From contig NC_079501.1 of NCBI RefSeq assembly GCF_030052815.1, positions 89,198,296-89,262,295 of the forward strand: DNA of 64,000 nucleotides, read 5' to 3'. Below the pieces are notes generated by a model. That model was not told the DNA's origin. It was given only the letters and a program-made list of their open reading frames with translations, and did no database searches. The translations under genes and the position numbers were made by a program. Origin of the DNA: Hevea brasiliensis. Its lineage: Eukaryota > Streptophyta > Magnoliopsida > Malpighiales > Euphorbiaceae. Shown here one piece after another: positions 46,665 to 57,543 of the stretch; positions within the stretch are counted from its first letter, which is position 1, and every line of letters begins with the position of its first letter.

Positions 46665-46871
46665 TTACACATCAATCCATTTATATTTATGCAAGGCTAT
46701 CCACCCCATTTGAGCAATGGGAATTTGAAGGGAAGATTTATTGTTTCCATCTTGTGATACCTCTAGAATGAATTGAATTTTTTTGCTTCTCTTATTGCCC
46801 TTACATTTCCAAATCCTTCTATTTGGTTCAATGGGTTCTCCATTCATCCAAGAAGTTATCACTCTCTCCAT
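46665..46871 (-). pseudogene. Isolated coding-like fragment of unknown origin
   Basis: The minus strand has a 68-codon frame of ordinary amino-acid composition (MERVITSWMNGEPIEPN at its start, IAQMGWIALHKYKWIDV at its end) in otherwise AT-rich DNA. The look is that of a transferred organelle or old gene fragment, but I could not assign it to any protein, and no neighbours or introns support a live gene. Confidence 0.3.
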
Positions 46872-46879
46872 TCATATTA

Positions 46880-47239
46880 GTGTTGTATTATAAATTATGA
46901 ATACATATTTTAATATGACATATGAGAAAGTATATAACGAGTGCAAATTAAATAAGACTGAAGCATAACATCTTAAATTCACGATAGACAGAATTTAAAT
47001 AAGAAAAATCTTTGCCCTGTATCTTTTATTTCACTTCATGCAGCACCATTTGTCCCACTTGGTGCTGAAGCATTAGTACCAACTAGCCCAATACTTGACA
47101 TATGAATTGATTGTGTGTGACTTTGAGAATTAACTCTCACATTTGCATGACTTGACAATGTGTGATGCTTGAATCATTGGTATTATTTCTATCTAATTCA
47201 ATTGCTTAGGAAAAACAATTATGGCATGTTAAACAAACA
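46880..47239. other. Intergenic DNA, nothing recognised
   Basis: Moderately AT-rich sequence without a credible frame. Confidence 0.4.
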
Positions 47240-47521
47240 AAGTTTAAGCTGAGTGCGCAATATGAAAAAAAAAATGTAAAAAGAAAAATAGAATAATATT
47301 AATATTAATTAATAATAGAAATGGGGTCTACCTAGGCCGAGTGTTAAATGTTTTGGCGTGTTTGGTCCGGTTAATGCGTACGTAAAGATGGGTCCCAAAG
47401 GAGAAGTTGCTAACGTGACAAGTCTTATATCAATCTCCAATAAAATGGCATTTTGTGGTTGAAAGGTCTTCTTATCGCTTATGGATGACTAGGCTGTTCA
47501 TCAGACTATCATTTCTGCTTC
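47240..47521. repeat. Diverged ~300-bp direct repeat, copy 2 (partner at 18613)
   Basis: It shares AATGGGGTCTACCTAGG, GTAAAGATGGGTCC, GGAGAAGTTGC and TTGAAAGGTCTT in the same order with 18613-18915. Outside this block the surroundings differ. Confidence 0.8.
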
Positions 47522-47539
47522 CTTGTTTTATTTCTTTTA

Positions 47540-47573
<34 letters not shown>
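47540..47573. repeat. (ATT)n microsatellite
   Basis: About eleven ATT units. Confidence 0.95.
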
Positions 47574-48450
47574 TAAAGATGATAATTATTTCTGAATCCG
47601 ATCCAATTCATTCTGAACTGTATCAATTTTTCTCGATCCTAATATTGTGTGAGACAAGAATGGAAAGAAAGCCTTCATGCCTTGAAAATTTGTTATGTAT
47701 TTATATATTTAAATATTATAATTTAAAAAAATTATATTTTTAAACTATAGTATATAATGATATATTAAAATAAAAAATAAAAGAATAAAAAGAAAAAAAA
47801 ATTCCCACAGGAAAACCGTATCGCTCCATTTCTTGATGGGCCAGTTCCTGACTAGACATAATCTCCTGTGGGATAGGGACGAGACAAGGAAAATGATCCT
47901 TGTTTAGTATTACAATATTATGATTTTTATTTATATATTTAACGAATTTTAACAAGTTTAATGTTGCAATCGTTAGAAAAATTATTATTATTAAATTGGT
48001 TACTCATGTAAATTTAATTAATTTCATATATTTATGTAATAAAATTTCATATTAATAAGTTATAATTTAAATAAAATTATATTAAAGTAAAATAAATTTA
48101 TTTAAATTATATGATGTTACAAACATTTAGAGTTAAAACTGTAATTCTATTGAATTTAAAAAATGTTATCATGAGATATTAGTCTTTTAAAGTTAGGAAT
48201 ATCAATTAATAAAGATTATATTAATAAAAATTAAACCAACCAATTTGATTATTTGAAGTTTATATATATATATTATTTGAATTTGAGTTAATAATTATTA
48301 TATTTAAATAATTAAATTAGTCAAATATAATATAAATTTTCATAAAAATATGACCTAATTAAATATATAATAGTTAATTTTTTTAAAATTCCTGTAAAAA
48401 ATAATTTTTAAATTAATATATATTTTTTTTATATAAAAGATAATTATCGT

Positions 48451-48489
<39 letters not shown>

Positions 48490-49893
48490 TAGGAGTTACA
48501 AATTGAGGACATATTATGTGTTATGATAATGAAGGATTAAATTTAATTTATTATTAAAAATCAATGTGTTTTTAAGTAAGATATGAGTGTCATAAAATAA
48601 GAAATTTATTTTCTATTGTAAATCTATCTCAATTTAAAATTTCAATATCATAAAAATATAATTTATATAATTATAATTTATATTTATAAAAAAATACATA
48701 ACTATAATATTATTAATTTTTAATTAATAAAAGAAATTTTCGTATTTTTAAGACAATTTGGTTTCTTTTAGAGTTTTATTCTATAGTAATTAAAATATTT
48801 TAATATTTATAGCATAATTTTGTTTTAGAAACCTATTATTAGCCAATACATCATAATTATAGTGTATCTATTATTTCATTATAATTATCATGCCTTTTAA
48901 TTTAATTATAGGACTACTTAACATATAGAATTTTATTTAAATATAAAAATCTAAGCAAAAAAATAAATGTCACTGCAACTCACATAAATTTTTTCTTCTT
49001 TTATTTTTTATTTTTTAATTTATATTGCATTTTATATACTATAGTTTAATAATTCTATTTTAATTTAAATTTCAGTTGGATTATTTATTCTCTAATTCTA
49101 TTTTAATATGCATATTCTCAAGCCAACAAGCTGAGAATTACAATGTATCCAAGCAGCCACCCTTTAGAGGGCAATAAGGTTGAAATCTAAGCTCAATAAT
49201 AGTTAATTTGCTAAGTACTTTAGGTTATTCACTATCATATACTTGATACTTCTTCTATTTCAGGTTCATTTTAATATTTTTATTAAATAATTGCATAAGA
49301 TAACAAAAAAATTTCAAGAAAAAGGAAGCTATTCATATGTATATAGTTTTATTTAAATATTTTAACATGAATAAAGATTTTAGTTTTATTTGAATACAAA
49401 TCTTTTATTTTCTGATAAAAAAAAAGGCTTTGTTTAATATATTCTCATAATCTTATTTAGACATATCTAATCCCCTATTTAATTATTGATATAGAGAAAC
49501 TGGTTTGATAATTTACTTTTTTTAGTGCAAAAAAATTAATTTTTATATTTTTTGCGATATGTCTTAGATAATTTCTAATATTTCAATTTATGTTGGTTTT
49601 TGTTATATTAAACATATAAAATAAATAAAGAATTAAGAGCAGATTCATAGATCATATATGTTATTAAAATTTAAAGTGATTACATTTGTATATATATTGG
49701 TTGTCTCAATCTAAAATTGATAACATATAAATGACTGTATTTTATAACTTCAATAATTTATAAAAAAAATATTTTAATTTTTATATAATATATATTATTA
49801 AGAAAAATAAAGAAATAAATTTTTAAAATATTTATAAAATTTATTAATTAATTAATTTTTTAAAATTATGTATAAAAAAATAAATTACTAATT
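47574..49893. other. AT-rich intergenic DNA with an (ATA)n run
   Basis: About 2.3 kb of A/T-rich sequence; an (ATA)n tract lies at 48451-48489. No element ends or genes could be identified. Confidence 0.5.
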
Positions 49894-49906
49894 AGTTAAA
49901 CCTAAA

Positions 49907-50219
49907 GTTTGCAATGAGAGTATTAGAGAAAAGATAGAAATGGTGCCAATTGATGATAAGTTGAGGGAAGGGAGATTGAGGTGGTTTAGTCATGTGAAGC
50001 GTAGACATACGGAAGCTCCAGTTAGACAAGTAGAGCACATTAGGTTAAAGGATAGAAAGAAAAGAAGGGGTAGACCTAAACTGACTTGGAGAAGAGTAGT
50101 ATAACATGACTTAGAAGCATTACACATTTCTAAGAATTTAACCCAAAATCGTTTAGAATAGAGAAAGAGAATCTATACAGGCGAGCCCAAATTCTTGGGA
50201 TAAAGGCTTAGTTGAATTG
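49907..50219 (+). mobile_element. 5'-truncated LINE (RTE-type) with 13-bp TSD
   Basis: AGTTAAACCTAAA occurs on both sides (49894-49906 and 50220-50232), the long target duplication of a LINE. The interior translates to the C-terminal end of an RTE-like reverse transcriptase: LRWFSHVKRRHTEAPVRQ, RRGRPKLTWRRVV, then ISKNLTQNR and a GEPKFLG-like end with stops. The 3' end TAGTTGAATTGAGTT resembles the TTGAA/TTGAGTT repeats that end plant RTE elements. Only about 310 bases were inserted, so it was dead on arrival. Confidence 0.88.
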
Positions 50220-50232
50220 AGTTAAACCTAAA

Positions 50233-50640
50233 ATTCACTTTTCTTAGAAGGATAAATATACATTTTCGCCTCCAAACTTTACTAAAAAATCTTCATGGTA
50301 CCTTGAACTGTTAAAATATCTAATAATACACCTCAACTTTTATAAATATCCCATGATACACTTCAATTTCTATAAAAGTAAAATTACGATGTCTTTCGAT
50401 ATGCTGACATGGCAATTTATTAACTAGGATTTAAAAGGTATTGAAATTCTACTTTTACAGAAGTTGAGATGTATCATAAGACGTTTATAAAAATTGGGAT
50501 GACATTTTAAAATTTTAAAATGTGTATCATAATTTTTTTTTTTTGAAGAAAATTCAGGGGTAAAAAATATGTATTTAGCATTCTTAGAAATAGAAAGTCT
50601 GTAAAATAAGGCCTGCGGCCGTTGACTTCTGTTTAAACTC
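50233..50640. other. Intergenic DNA with a small inverted-repeat-like segment
   Basis: TCAACTTTTATAAATATCCC (50334) and a diverged reverse form around 50460-50500 suggest a decayed MITE. No gene is seen. Confidence 0.35.
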
Positions 50641-50654
50641 GCCCCAGCTTTTTA

Positions 50655-50706
50655 GGCCCAGTTAGGTTTATAATTTCCAAGTTCCAAGCTTTCAAGGCCA
50701 AGCCCA
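50655..50706 (+). promoter_or_regulatory. Site II-type promoter motifs upstream of the SDHAF1-like gene
   Basis: GGCCCA at 50655-50660 and AGCCCA at 50701-50706 are reverse complements of TGGGCC and TGGGCT. Site II (TGGGCY) pairs are common in promoters of plant nuclear genes for mitochondrial and ribosomal proteins and are bound by TCP factors. Their spacing of about 45 bases and place 230-290 bases before the start codon fit this. Function is inferred. Confidence 0.5.
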
Positions 50707-50939
50707 TTAATAAGTTCGTCTTCTACGTCGGCAACAGAAATTGGATTTTCTTTTTAATCATTCAAAAAAAAAAAAAACCCTGATTCTGGAAAATAAAAAA
50801 AAATAATACCCTAGTTGTTGTGATCTATCAATCAAAGGTAAGATTAGATTGATTCTCTTCAATTTTCTCTTTTCTTAATGGTTTTTATGCATGGAGGAGA
50901 CCTTTTCTGATATGTATTGATTTGATTTGCGAAGATGCC

Positions 50940-51236
50940 ATGGGAACTTCAAGTGGGCCAAAACTCTCAGGAATGCAGAAGCAAGTGCTTAGTCTCTACC
51001 GAGGGTTTCTGCGTGCTGCTCGTTTGAAATCCCCTGAGGATCGCCGCCAGATTGAATCCATTGTATCGGCTGAGTTCCGCCGCAATTCCCAGCAAGTAGA
51101 TCGCAAGAATTTCCTCTACATCGAGTATTTGCTTCGTCGGGGTAAGAAACAGCTTGATCAGCTCAAGAGTCCTGATACTGTTGGAATGTCGTCTCTATAT
51201 CTCAATTTGCATCAACCAACAAATCATAAGCCTTGA
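50940..51236 (+). CDS. LYR-motif protein, probable succinate dehydrogenase assembly factor 1 (SDHAF1), 98 aa
   Basis: A single-exon frame of 98 codons. The LYR tripeptide is at residues 19-21 within MQKQVLSLYRGFLRAARLK, followed by RIESIV-like helix residues, SAEFRRNSQQVDRKNFLYIE and YLLRRGKKQLDQLKSP, the typical pattern of SDHAF1 in plants. LYR proteins bind the acyl carrier protein and iron-sulfur transfer machinery; SDHAF1 helps put Fe-S clusters into the iron-sulfur subunit of complex II in the mitochondrial matrix. I chose the ATG at 50940 (GCCATGG context). An out-of-frame ATG at 50935 overlaps it, and another lies at 50912, so upstream starts may dampen translation. A GT-rich donor near 50837 and AG at 50934 hint at a 5' UTR intron. 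No classical transit peptide is needed in this family. The frame is intact. Confidence 0.88.
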   Translation: MGTSSGPKLSGMQKQVLSLYRGFLRAARLKSPEDRRQIESIVSAEFRRNSQQVDRKNFLYIEYLLRRGKKQLDQLKSPDTVGMSSLYLNLHQPTNHKP

Positions 51237-51289
51237 ATTTTTCAATTTGGGGTTAGTTTTTGCTAACTTCTTGGTGATTCTTTGTGGGA

Positions 51290-51621
51290 ATTAAACTAAT
51301 TGTAATCTGCTGATTATTCAAAAATTGAGACACTTTTGCCCATTGCCTCCATTAATTCTTGAAAGGTGGCTGGCTTGGAAGTTCGAACTCAGAAACCCAT
51401 TTTGAATGTGTGGGACTGAAATTTTTGTAATTTCAAGCCAAATCAAATCCATGAAATTAAACTAATTGTAATCTCCTGGTTATTCAAGAATTGGGACGCG
51501 TTTGCTTATTGCCTCCATTGATTCTTGAAAGGTGGCTGGCTTTGATTCTTGAACTCGGGAACTCATTTTGAATGTGTGGGACTGCAATTTTTGTAATTTC
51601 AAGCCAAATCAAATTCCATGC
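51290..51621 (+). repeat. 166-bp tandem duplication just after the SDHAF1-like gene
   Basis: ATTAAACTAATTGTAATCTS starts at 51290 and again at 51456; a third partial start (ATTAAACC) is at 51622. The units differ by a modest number of substitutions. The repeat begins about 50 bases after the stop codon, so it is probably within the 3' UTR. Confidence 0.92.
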
Positions 51622-52620
51622 ATTAAACCTTACCATGTTAAACTCAGGGTAGTAATTGAAATGATTAAATTGCTTTTGAGGTATCACAGGCTTGCATAGC
51701 TGTGCCTATTTGTTTACACATTATATCTGGAAGGAGGCAAACCAAAGACTATTGCTCTACATTTGAGCTTTGTTTACTGACAGATGAGATCAAATGATGA
51801 AGAGGATTTGGAAGTCTTGAAAAGTGAAGTGTAAACCCATTTCAGATTTCTTGGATCTCTACAAGAATATGGAGATAATCTGATTTAAGAATTTTGTTTT
51901 AGACCCTTTATGCATAAATCTCTTCTGATGAAACTTCAAGCCGGAAATAATTCAAGTCAGGCTTTCTTTCCTCTAAGTTATATTAAGAGAATTTGCTGCA
52001 TTATCTTAAGAGTCTTATCTGTTATCTGATTAGTTAGATTCATGGGCAAGTATTCCAGGCCTGCAAGCAGATATAGCATTTGGTCTAGTTTGATCATTTG
52101 GTCTAGTTTGATCATTTTGAAATACAATTTAATTTAAATCCATAACAAGAATAAGAATAACATGCACTTGAGCTGAGAGCCATGAAGAGAAGAGACTCTT
52201 GCTATTAAGTGCATATCTTTAGTTCTCTTCTCATGTCCTACTTTGAACAGAATCTATTGAGAAATCATTAGCTTGCCTCTGTGAACAACCACAAATAATT
52301 ATTCCCCATTTTGCAAGGAACAAAATAATGAAAATTAAGAGCCTTTTGTTGTATGAAATACTAATGGACACAAAATAAGTTAGGCTTAGCGTGGGACATA
52401 AAAGCTAAATGAGGAGGAAATGACGGTCTACCAAGTAATTGACATGCAGAGCATTTTGGAACTCAAAATTAAGTTGCATATAGGCCTTTCCTTCCTTATC
52501 ATTGTTTGTGTGTCATTTCAGCAAGAGGAATCCAAACACATAGCAAGCAGGAAAATAACAGAAATTTTGAATTTATAAAATTATATTCTAAGCAACATCC
52601 TGAATTTTGACCCCAGAGAT
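51622..52620. other. Probable 3' UTR and intergenic DNA
   Basis: Balanced-composition sequence without clear frames. A 20-base unit containing ATTTGGTCTAGTTTGATC is directly repeated at 52078-52116. Confidence 0.45.
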
Positions 52621-52632
52621 GTTTTTCAACGT

Positions 52633-53645
52633 GAAATAAGGTTCAATTTACCCTATACTTGTTGGGAGGTTCAATTTAGCTCATTTTTAATTTTTGGTTC
52701 AATTTACCCTATGCTTGTTGGGAGGTTCAATTATGCTCAAATTAGCTCGATTAACAAAAATATTATTTTTTATTATTAAAATATAATATTGTACAATATA
52801 AAAATAATATTTTAATATCATTTTTAAAATATTTAATTATTTTGTTTAAATAATATTAAAAAATGACTTTTGTTAATATTAAAATATTATTTTTATATTG
52901 TATAATTAATTAATTAATTTGTTTATATATCAAATAATTTATTTAAATAAATTATTTAATATTTAATTATTTTTTAATATTAAAATATTATTTTTATATT
53001 GTATAATTAATTAATTAATTTGTTTATATATCAAATAATTTATTTAAATAAATTATTTAATATTTAATTATTTTTTAATATTAAAATATTATTTTTATAT
53101 TGTATAATTAATTAATTAATTTGTTTATATATCAAACAATTTATTTAAATAAATTATTTAATATTTAATTATTTTTTAATATTAAAATATTATTTTTATA
53201 TTGTATAATTAATTAATTAATTTGTTTATATATTTAATATTTAATTATTTTTTAATATTAAAATATTATTTTTTATATTGTATAATTAATTAAATAAAAA
53301 TATTATTTTTATTATTCAATATTATTAATTGGAATAGTAATAATTTTTAATTTTAATTAATTATATGAAAATATAAAAATATTTTTTTTATATTTTTTTT
53401 ATATTTTCAGTTTAATTAATAATATTGAATAATAAAAATAATATTTTTATTTTTATTAATTAATTATACAATATAAAAATAATATTTTAATATTTTAAAA
53501 AATATTTAAATAATTACACATTTTTGTTAATTGGGCTAATTTGAGTATAAATTAAAATTTATAGGTTAAATTAGACTAAAAATTAAAAATGAGCTAAATT
53601 GAACCTCCCTAGTAAGTACAGAGGGCAAATTGAACCTTATCCCTT
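52633..53645. mobile_element. Inverted-repeat (MITE-like) element expanded by internal tandem repeats
   Basis: The left end TTCAATTTACCCT and GGGAGGTTCAATTTAGCTCA (about 52633-52695) recurs inverted at 53585-53645 (TGAGCTAAATTGAACCTCCC, then AAATTGAACCTTA). The inner sequences (TCAAATTAGCTCRATTAAC) are inverted too. On the left the GGTTCAATTTACCCTAT phrase is present twice (52652 and 52710). The middle is AT-rich and holds the 101-bp tandem array. No protein is encoded and target duplications are unclear. Confidence 0.75.
52870..53290. repeat. 101-bp AT-rich tandem array, 3 full units plus a shortened unit
   Basis: The phrase GTATAATTAATTAATTAATT starts at 52900, 53001, 53102 and 53203, exactly 101 bases apart. 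The last unit is shortened to about 77 bases (next phrase at 53280). Units are nearly identical. Confidence 0.93.
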
Positions 53646-53983
53646 TCTAAAGTATATAGATATGAAATACACAAAATTTTTTATTGAGTATTATCAATCT
53701 AAATATTTTTTCTATATACTCAATTTATATATATATATATATATATAAGCTTGGAAAGTTGGATTAGACCACATCACCTGCAACATATTATGGTACATTC
53801 ATACCATAAGTTCCTTTCAAATAAAAATTTCTAATTAAAAAAAATAAAAAAAATTCCCATCCTCCCAAAAAAAAAATTTTTTAGAAAAAAAGAAGGAAAA
53901 TAGAAATATCACCAAGGAAAGGGAAGGAGTGGTCCTATCCCTAATGAAGGGCCATAAACGTCTTGCAGTGTCAATTGCGATCA

Positions 53984-54033
53984 GATAAGGTAATGGACAC
54001 GTGGCACTACGTGAGGAGTGCCTAACGATAAGG
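53984..54033 (+). promoter_or_regulatory. Light-responsive promoter array of rbcS: I-box, G-box, I-box
   Basis: GATAAGG (53984-53990), CACGTG (53998-54003, in GGACACGTGGCA) and a second GATAAGG (54027-54033) lie together 190-235 bases before the start codon. I-box plus G-box is the classical conserved module of rbcS promoters; the G-box is bound by bZIP/GBF and bHLH factors, the I-box by MYB-like factors. Confidence 0.9.
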
Positions 54034-54144
54034 CTAAAGTCTCCTATATGTGGCCAACATAAGATCCAACGGCTAATATCCTAAAAATCAAACATCAACC
54101 GTTGGATTAGAAATGCCGGACAAGCAAAGACGTTTTAGAAGGTT

Positions 54145-54151
54145 TATAAAA
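54145..54151 (+). promoter_or_regulatory. TATA box of rbcS
   Basis: TATAAAA lies 68 bases before the start codon, giving a short leader as usual for rbcS. Confidence 0.88.
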
Positions 54152-54218
54152 GGGCAGAGGTGGTTGAGCAAAGAGGAGGGTGAATGATATAGTTTAGTAG
54201 AAGAAAGTGAAAATTGAA

Positions 54219-55897
54219 ATGGCTTCATCTATGCTTTCAACAGCAGCTGTGGCTTGCATTAACAGGGCTAGCCCTGCTCAGGCTAGCATGGTGGCTCCGT
54301 TCACCGGCCTTAAGTCCACATCCGCCTTCCCAACCACCCGCAAAACCACCACTGATATCACCTCCATCGCCAGCAACGGTGGCAGGGTCCAATGCATGCA
54401 GGTCATTAGTTCATCATTATCTCTCTTCAGTTTCTTCACTTTTAATTCTATAGTGGTGTAAAATGAAAATTATTTTGATTAAAATGACTCTTTGTTATTT
54501 TACTTATGTTTAAAAATTAAAATTTTATAAGAGTAATTCAATTGATTTTTTTATTAATTTTCATAAAAATTTTAATTTTAAAATTTTAAAAAAATTTATT
54601 TAAAAATTAAAAATTAAAAGAATAATAGAATTTTCTAAAATGATTTTAAATTAATTTTAAAAACTTCCTGTAAAATAAAATAAATATTGTGAAGTAAAAT
54701 TTAAAATCCTAACATTTACCATATTTCTCTATTTTTTTTTCTATTTTTTAGTATTTTTCTCTGTTTTTAGAATATATGAATGAAAATATCTAGAATTCAA
54801 ACTTTATTTACTATATTGTCATGATTTTTAAATTAATATTACAACTTTTCTTTAAATTTTAATTGTTTATAATATATTTTTTAAAATTGTATAATAATAT
54901 GTTATTAAAGTAGAAATTGATAAAGAATAGCTTGATGTGCCTCCATTCACATTAGGTGGTGTTTAGTATGAGATTAATAAGAGTAATTACTGTAATCATA
55001 ATTTACTTTTTTAAAAATTAAAATTTATAAGATAATATTTAATTAGAAATATTTGATATGAGATTAATAAGGGTAATAATTATTGTAATTTTTAATTATT
55101 GTTTAGATACCTACAAAAATTAGATTAATTTTTAATTTCATTGGTATTTATGTTAACTTTAGAGTGTAAATTAATAATTATCATCTTTAAAAAGTTAAAA
55201 TTTATAAAACTAACATTCAATTCTTGATTTTTTTAATTTTTTACAAAATATAATTTTTATTTTTTATCAAACAGGATGAGAGTGGAAAGATATTAAGTTT
55301 GAGAATTTTTATTTATTTATTATAAAATTTTTTATTTTTATGACGAGAAATAGGGAGGATTAGCTTTCACTTTGTAGTTGATTACTTCCTTGATATAGTA
55401 GTATGATGAATTAGTGCGAAAATGGGAGTGTAGGTATGGCCACCACGTGGGAAGAAGTTCTACGAGACTCTCTCATACCTTCCACCCCTTACAAGGGAGC
55501 AATTGGCCAAGGAAGTTGAATACCTTCTTCGCAAGGGATGGGTTCCTTGCTTGGAATTCGAGTTGGAGGTGATCTTTTTTTTTTCACATGAATGACTTGC
55601 ATATTTGAGCCATAATTAAGCTATTACTTGCATGACTGACTTGTATATTTGTTGTTTCTGAAGCATGGAACCGTGTACCGTGAGTACCACAGATCACCAG
55701 GGTACTATGATGGTCGTTACTGGACCATGTGGAAGCTGCCCATGTTTGGTTGCACAGATGCAGTGCAGGTGTTGCAGGAGCTTGATGAGATGATTAAAGC
55801 TTACCCAGATTGCTATGGTAGGATCATTGGTTTCGACAATGTTCGCCAAGTCCAGTGCATTAGTTTCCTTGCCTACAAGCCTAAAGGCGCTGAATAA
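54219..55897 (+). CDS. rbcS: Ribulose-1,5-bisphosphate carboxylase/oxygenase small subunit precursor, 183 aa
   Basis: Exons 54219-54401, 55434-55568 and 55664-55897; introns are GT-AG and phase 0, placed at the two usual eudicot rbcS positions. The product is the nuclear-encoded small subunit, imported into the stroma where eight copies cap the L8 core of Rubisco. Residues 1-59 form the transit peptide ([10 protein letters not shown] and [12 protein letters not shown] are its conserved parts); cleavage before M60. Mature blocks: [51 protein letters not shown] and [20 protein letters not shown]. Several positions look less usual ([29 protein letters not shown]-terminal KGAE), so it is a diverged member of the family. 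Intron 1 is long (1032 bases); intron 2 is 95. The frame is intact and the promoter array argues for light-regulated leaf expression. Confidence 0.97.
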
Positions 55898-56170
55898 ATC
55901 TATTGATTTCTCTCTTTCCTCTTTTTTTTCCTTTTGGCAATGCAATTTGTTCAATGAGGATGTTTTTGAAATAATTTTCGTTTTCTTGGTTTAGTTTGTA
56001 TCTTTTTCTCCTTTCTCATCGGAGTTTCTCCGACTGAAATGGGATGGAAGATGCAAGGGTCAATTTTATAACTATTGAACATTTTCTTGGTATCAAATGT
56101 GAAACTATGTCGTTTTAAATTATTTTTATGGGTGCTATGAATGAATGATGGATTGATCTATTCTCCTTTT
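55898..56170 (+). other. Probable 3' UTR of rbcS
   Basis: AATAAA overlaps the stop codon (GAATAAATC), and T-rich/AATGAATGATGG sequence follows to about 56150. The polyadenylation site is inferred. Confidence 0.45.
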
Positions 56171-57543
56171 AGAATTCTATAAGAAATGCCTTTATTTTTC
56201 TTTAATTTAGTGAAGATTTAATAAGTCAAATAATTATAGAAACTCGATTAATATAAGTTCGTGAGATTTTGAATTCAAGTTTTAAAAAAAGAATTAATTA
56301 TGTATATAAAAATAAAATTTAAACTTAAATGTGATTAATTTAAATTAATCACCTTCATACATTTTGTAGCTTTAAAAGTAATGTAAGATTAATTAGATTA
56401 TTTCTAGGTGATAAATGTCTATATCAATTAAATACTAAAAAAATTAAAATTTTTATTTTTATTTTTTTATTTGAGTTCTGGAATATTTTTAGATTAACCT
56501 TCACACGTTGAGACTAAGAAAGTGCTTGGTTTGGCTACTTATTTTTAACTTTTAACTTAAAATATATTTTTTAATTTATGAATTAAATTAAAAATGCATA
56601 ATTAATTATTTAGTAAAATTACTTAAAAATAATTTTTAAATTGTTTAAATATTTAGTTGAAATGTGTTTAAAAGTAATTTAATTTATTGAAATTACTAAA
56701 AAGGATATGTAATTAAGTGTTATAATTATTAAAATAAGAATACTATTAATATTTTTAAAAATTATTAGGATAATATAATTTTTTACTCGGTGAAAGAATA
56801 GTTTTAAAATAAATAGATAAACTATAAGTAAGATATTGTTATTTTGACTTGTGATTTATTTTAAATAATTATTTTAACTTATAAGTCAAAATAAAAGCTA
56901 ATCCACTTACGACTTTCTACTTATAAGTAGTTTTGACCAACTTATAAGTTAAACTAAATACCCTCTAATTTTTTTTAAAATAATCTTCATAATACACTCG
57001 TTTACCTCGAATTGAAATATTTTAAAAAAAATAATACTATTCTACTTTGAACTTTTAATTTTACTTACACTAAAAGTAAAAAGTATTACTTAGATTTATT
57101 TGAGAGTTTTTTTTTATTTAGATTTAATTTATTTTAAATTTAAAATATAAAATATACGATCGAATTCACTCGTTAAATGAATATCATAGACAAGAATTTC
57201 AACATAGCACATCAATAGGATGAAATTTTAAATGCAAAGATATTTAGAGATTTGAATGGCTCTGCTTCATCTTATCTACAGCACCTAAAAACCATTCGGT
57301 CATGTGAATATATGGACGAAAATCAATTTTACCAACTGTGCTTAGGGGCTGTTGGTTTTCATTTGTCTTGAAGCATATGTGGTTATCAAAATCAATTCAA
57401 TCCACATTTATTATGAGCAAATATCTACTTCACAAGGATAAGAATATCAACCAACAACTCAATATATGTTTGAAAAACTTTCACTTGTCAATTAGTTTAA
57501 ACATTGAATCTTCAAGGAATAGAGAGTTGATGGCATGCATGCC
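56171..57543. other. AT-rich intergenic DNA
   Basis: No genes; around 56520-56960 the phrase ACTTATAAGT-like recurs (TTATAAGTAGTTTTGACCAAC), suggesting a decayed MITE. A 72-codon frame at 57338 has no recognisable domain. Confidence 0.45.

Noticed and set aside
54214..54453. Second open frame overlapping rbcS exon 1
   Set aside because: It is out of frame with the rbcS transit peptide and has no support; the rbcS frame is unambiguous.
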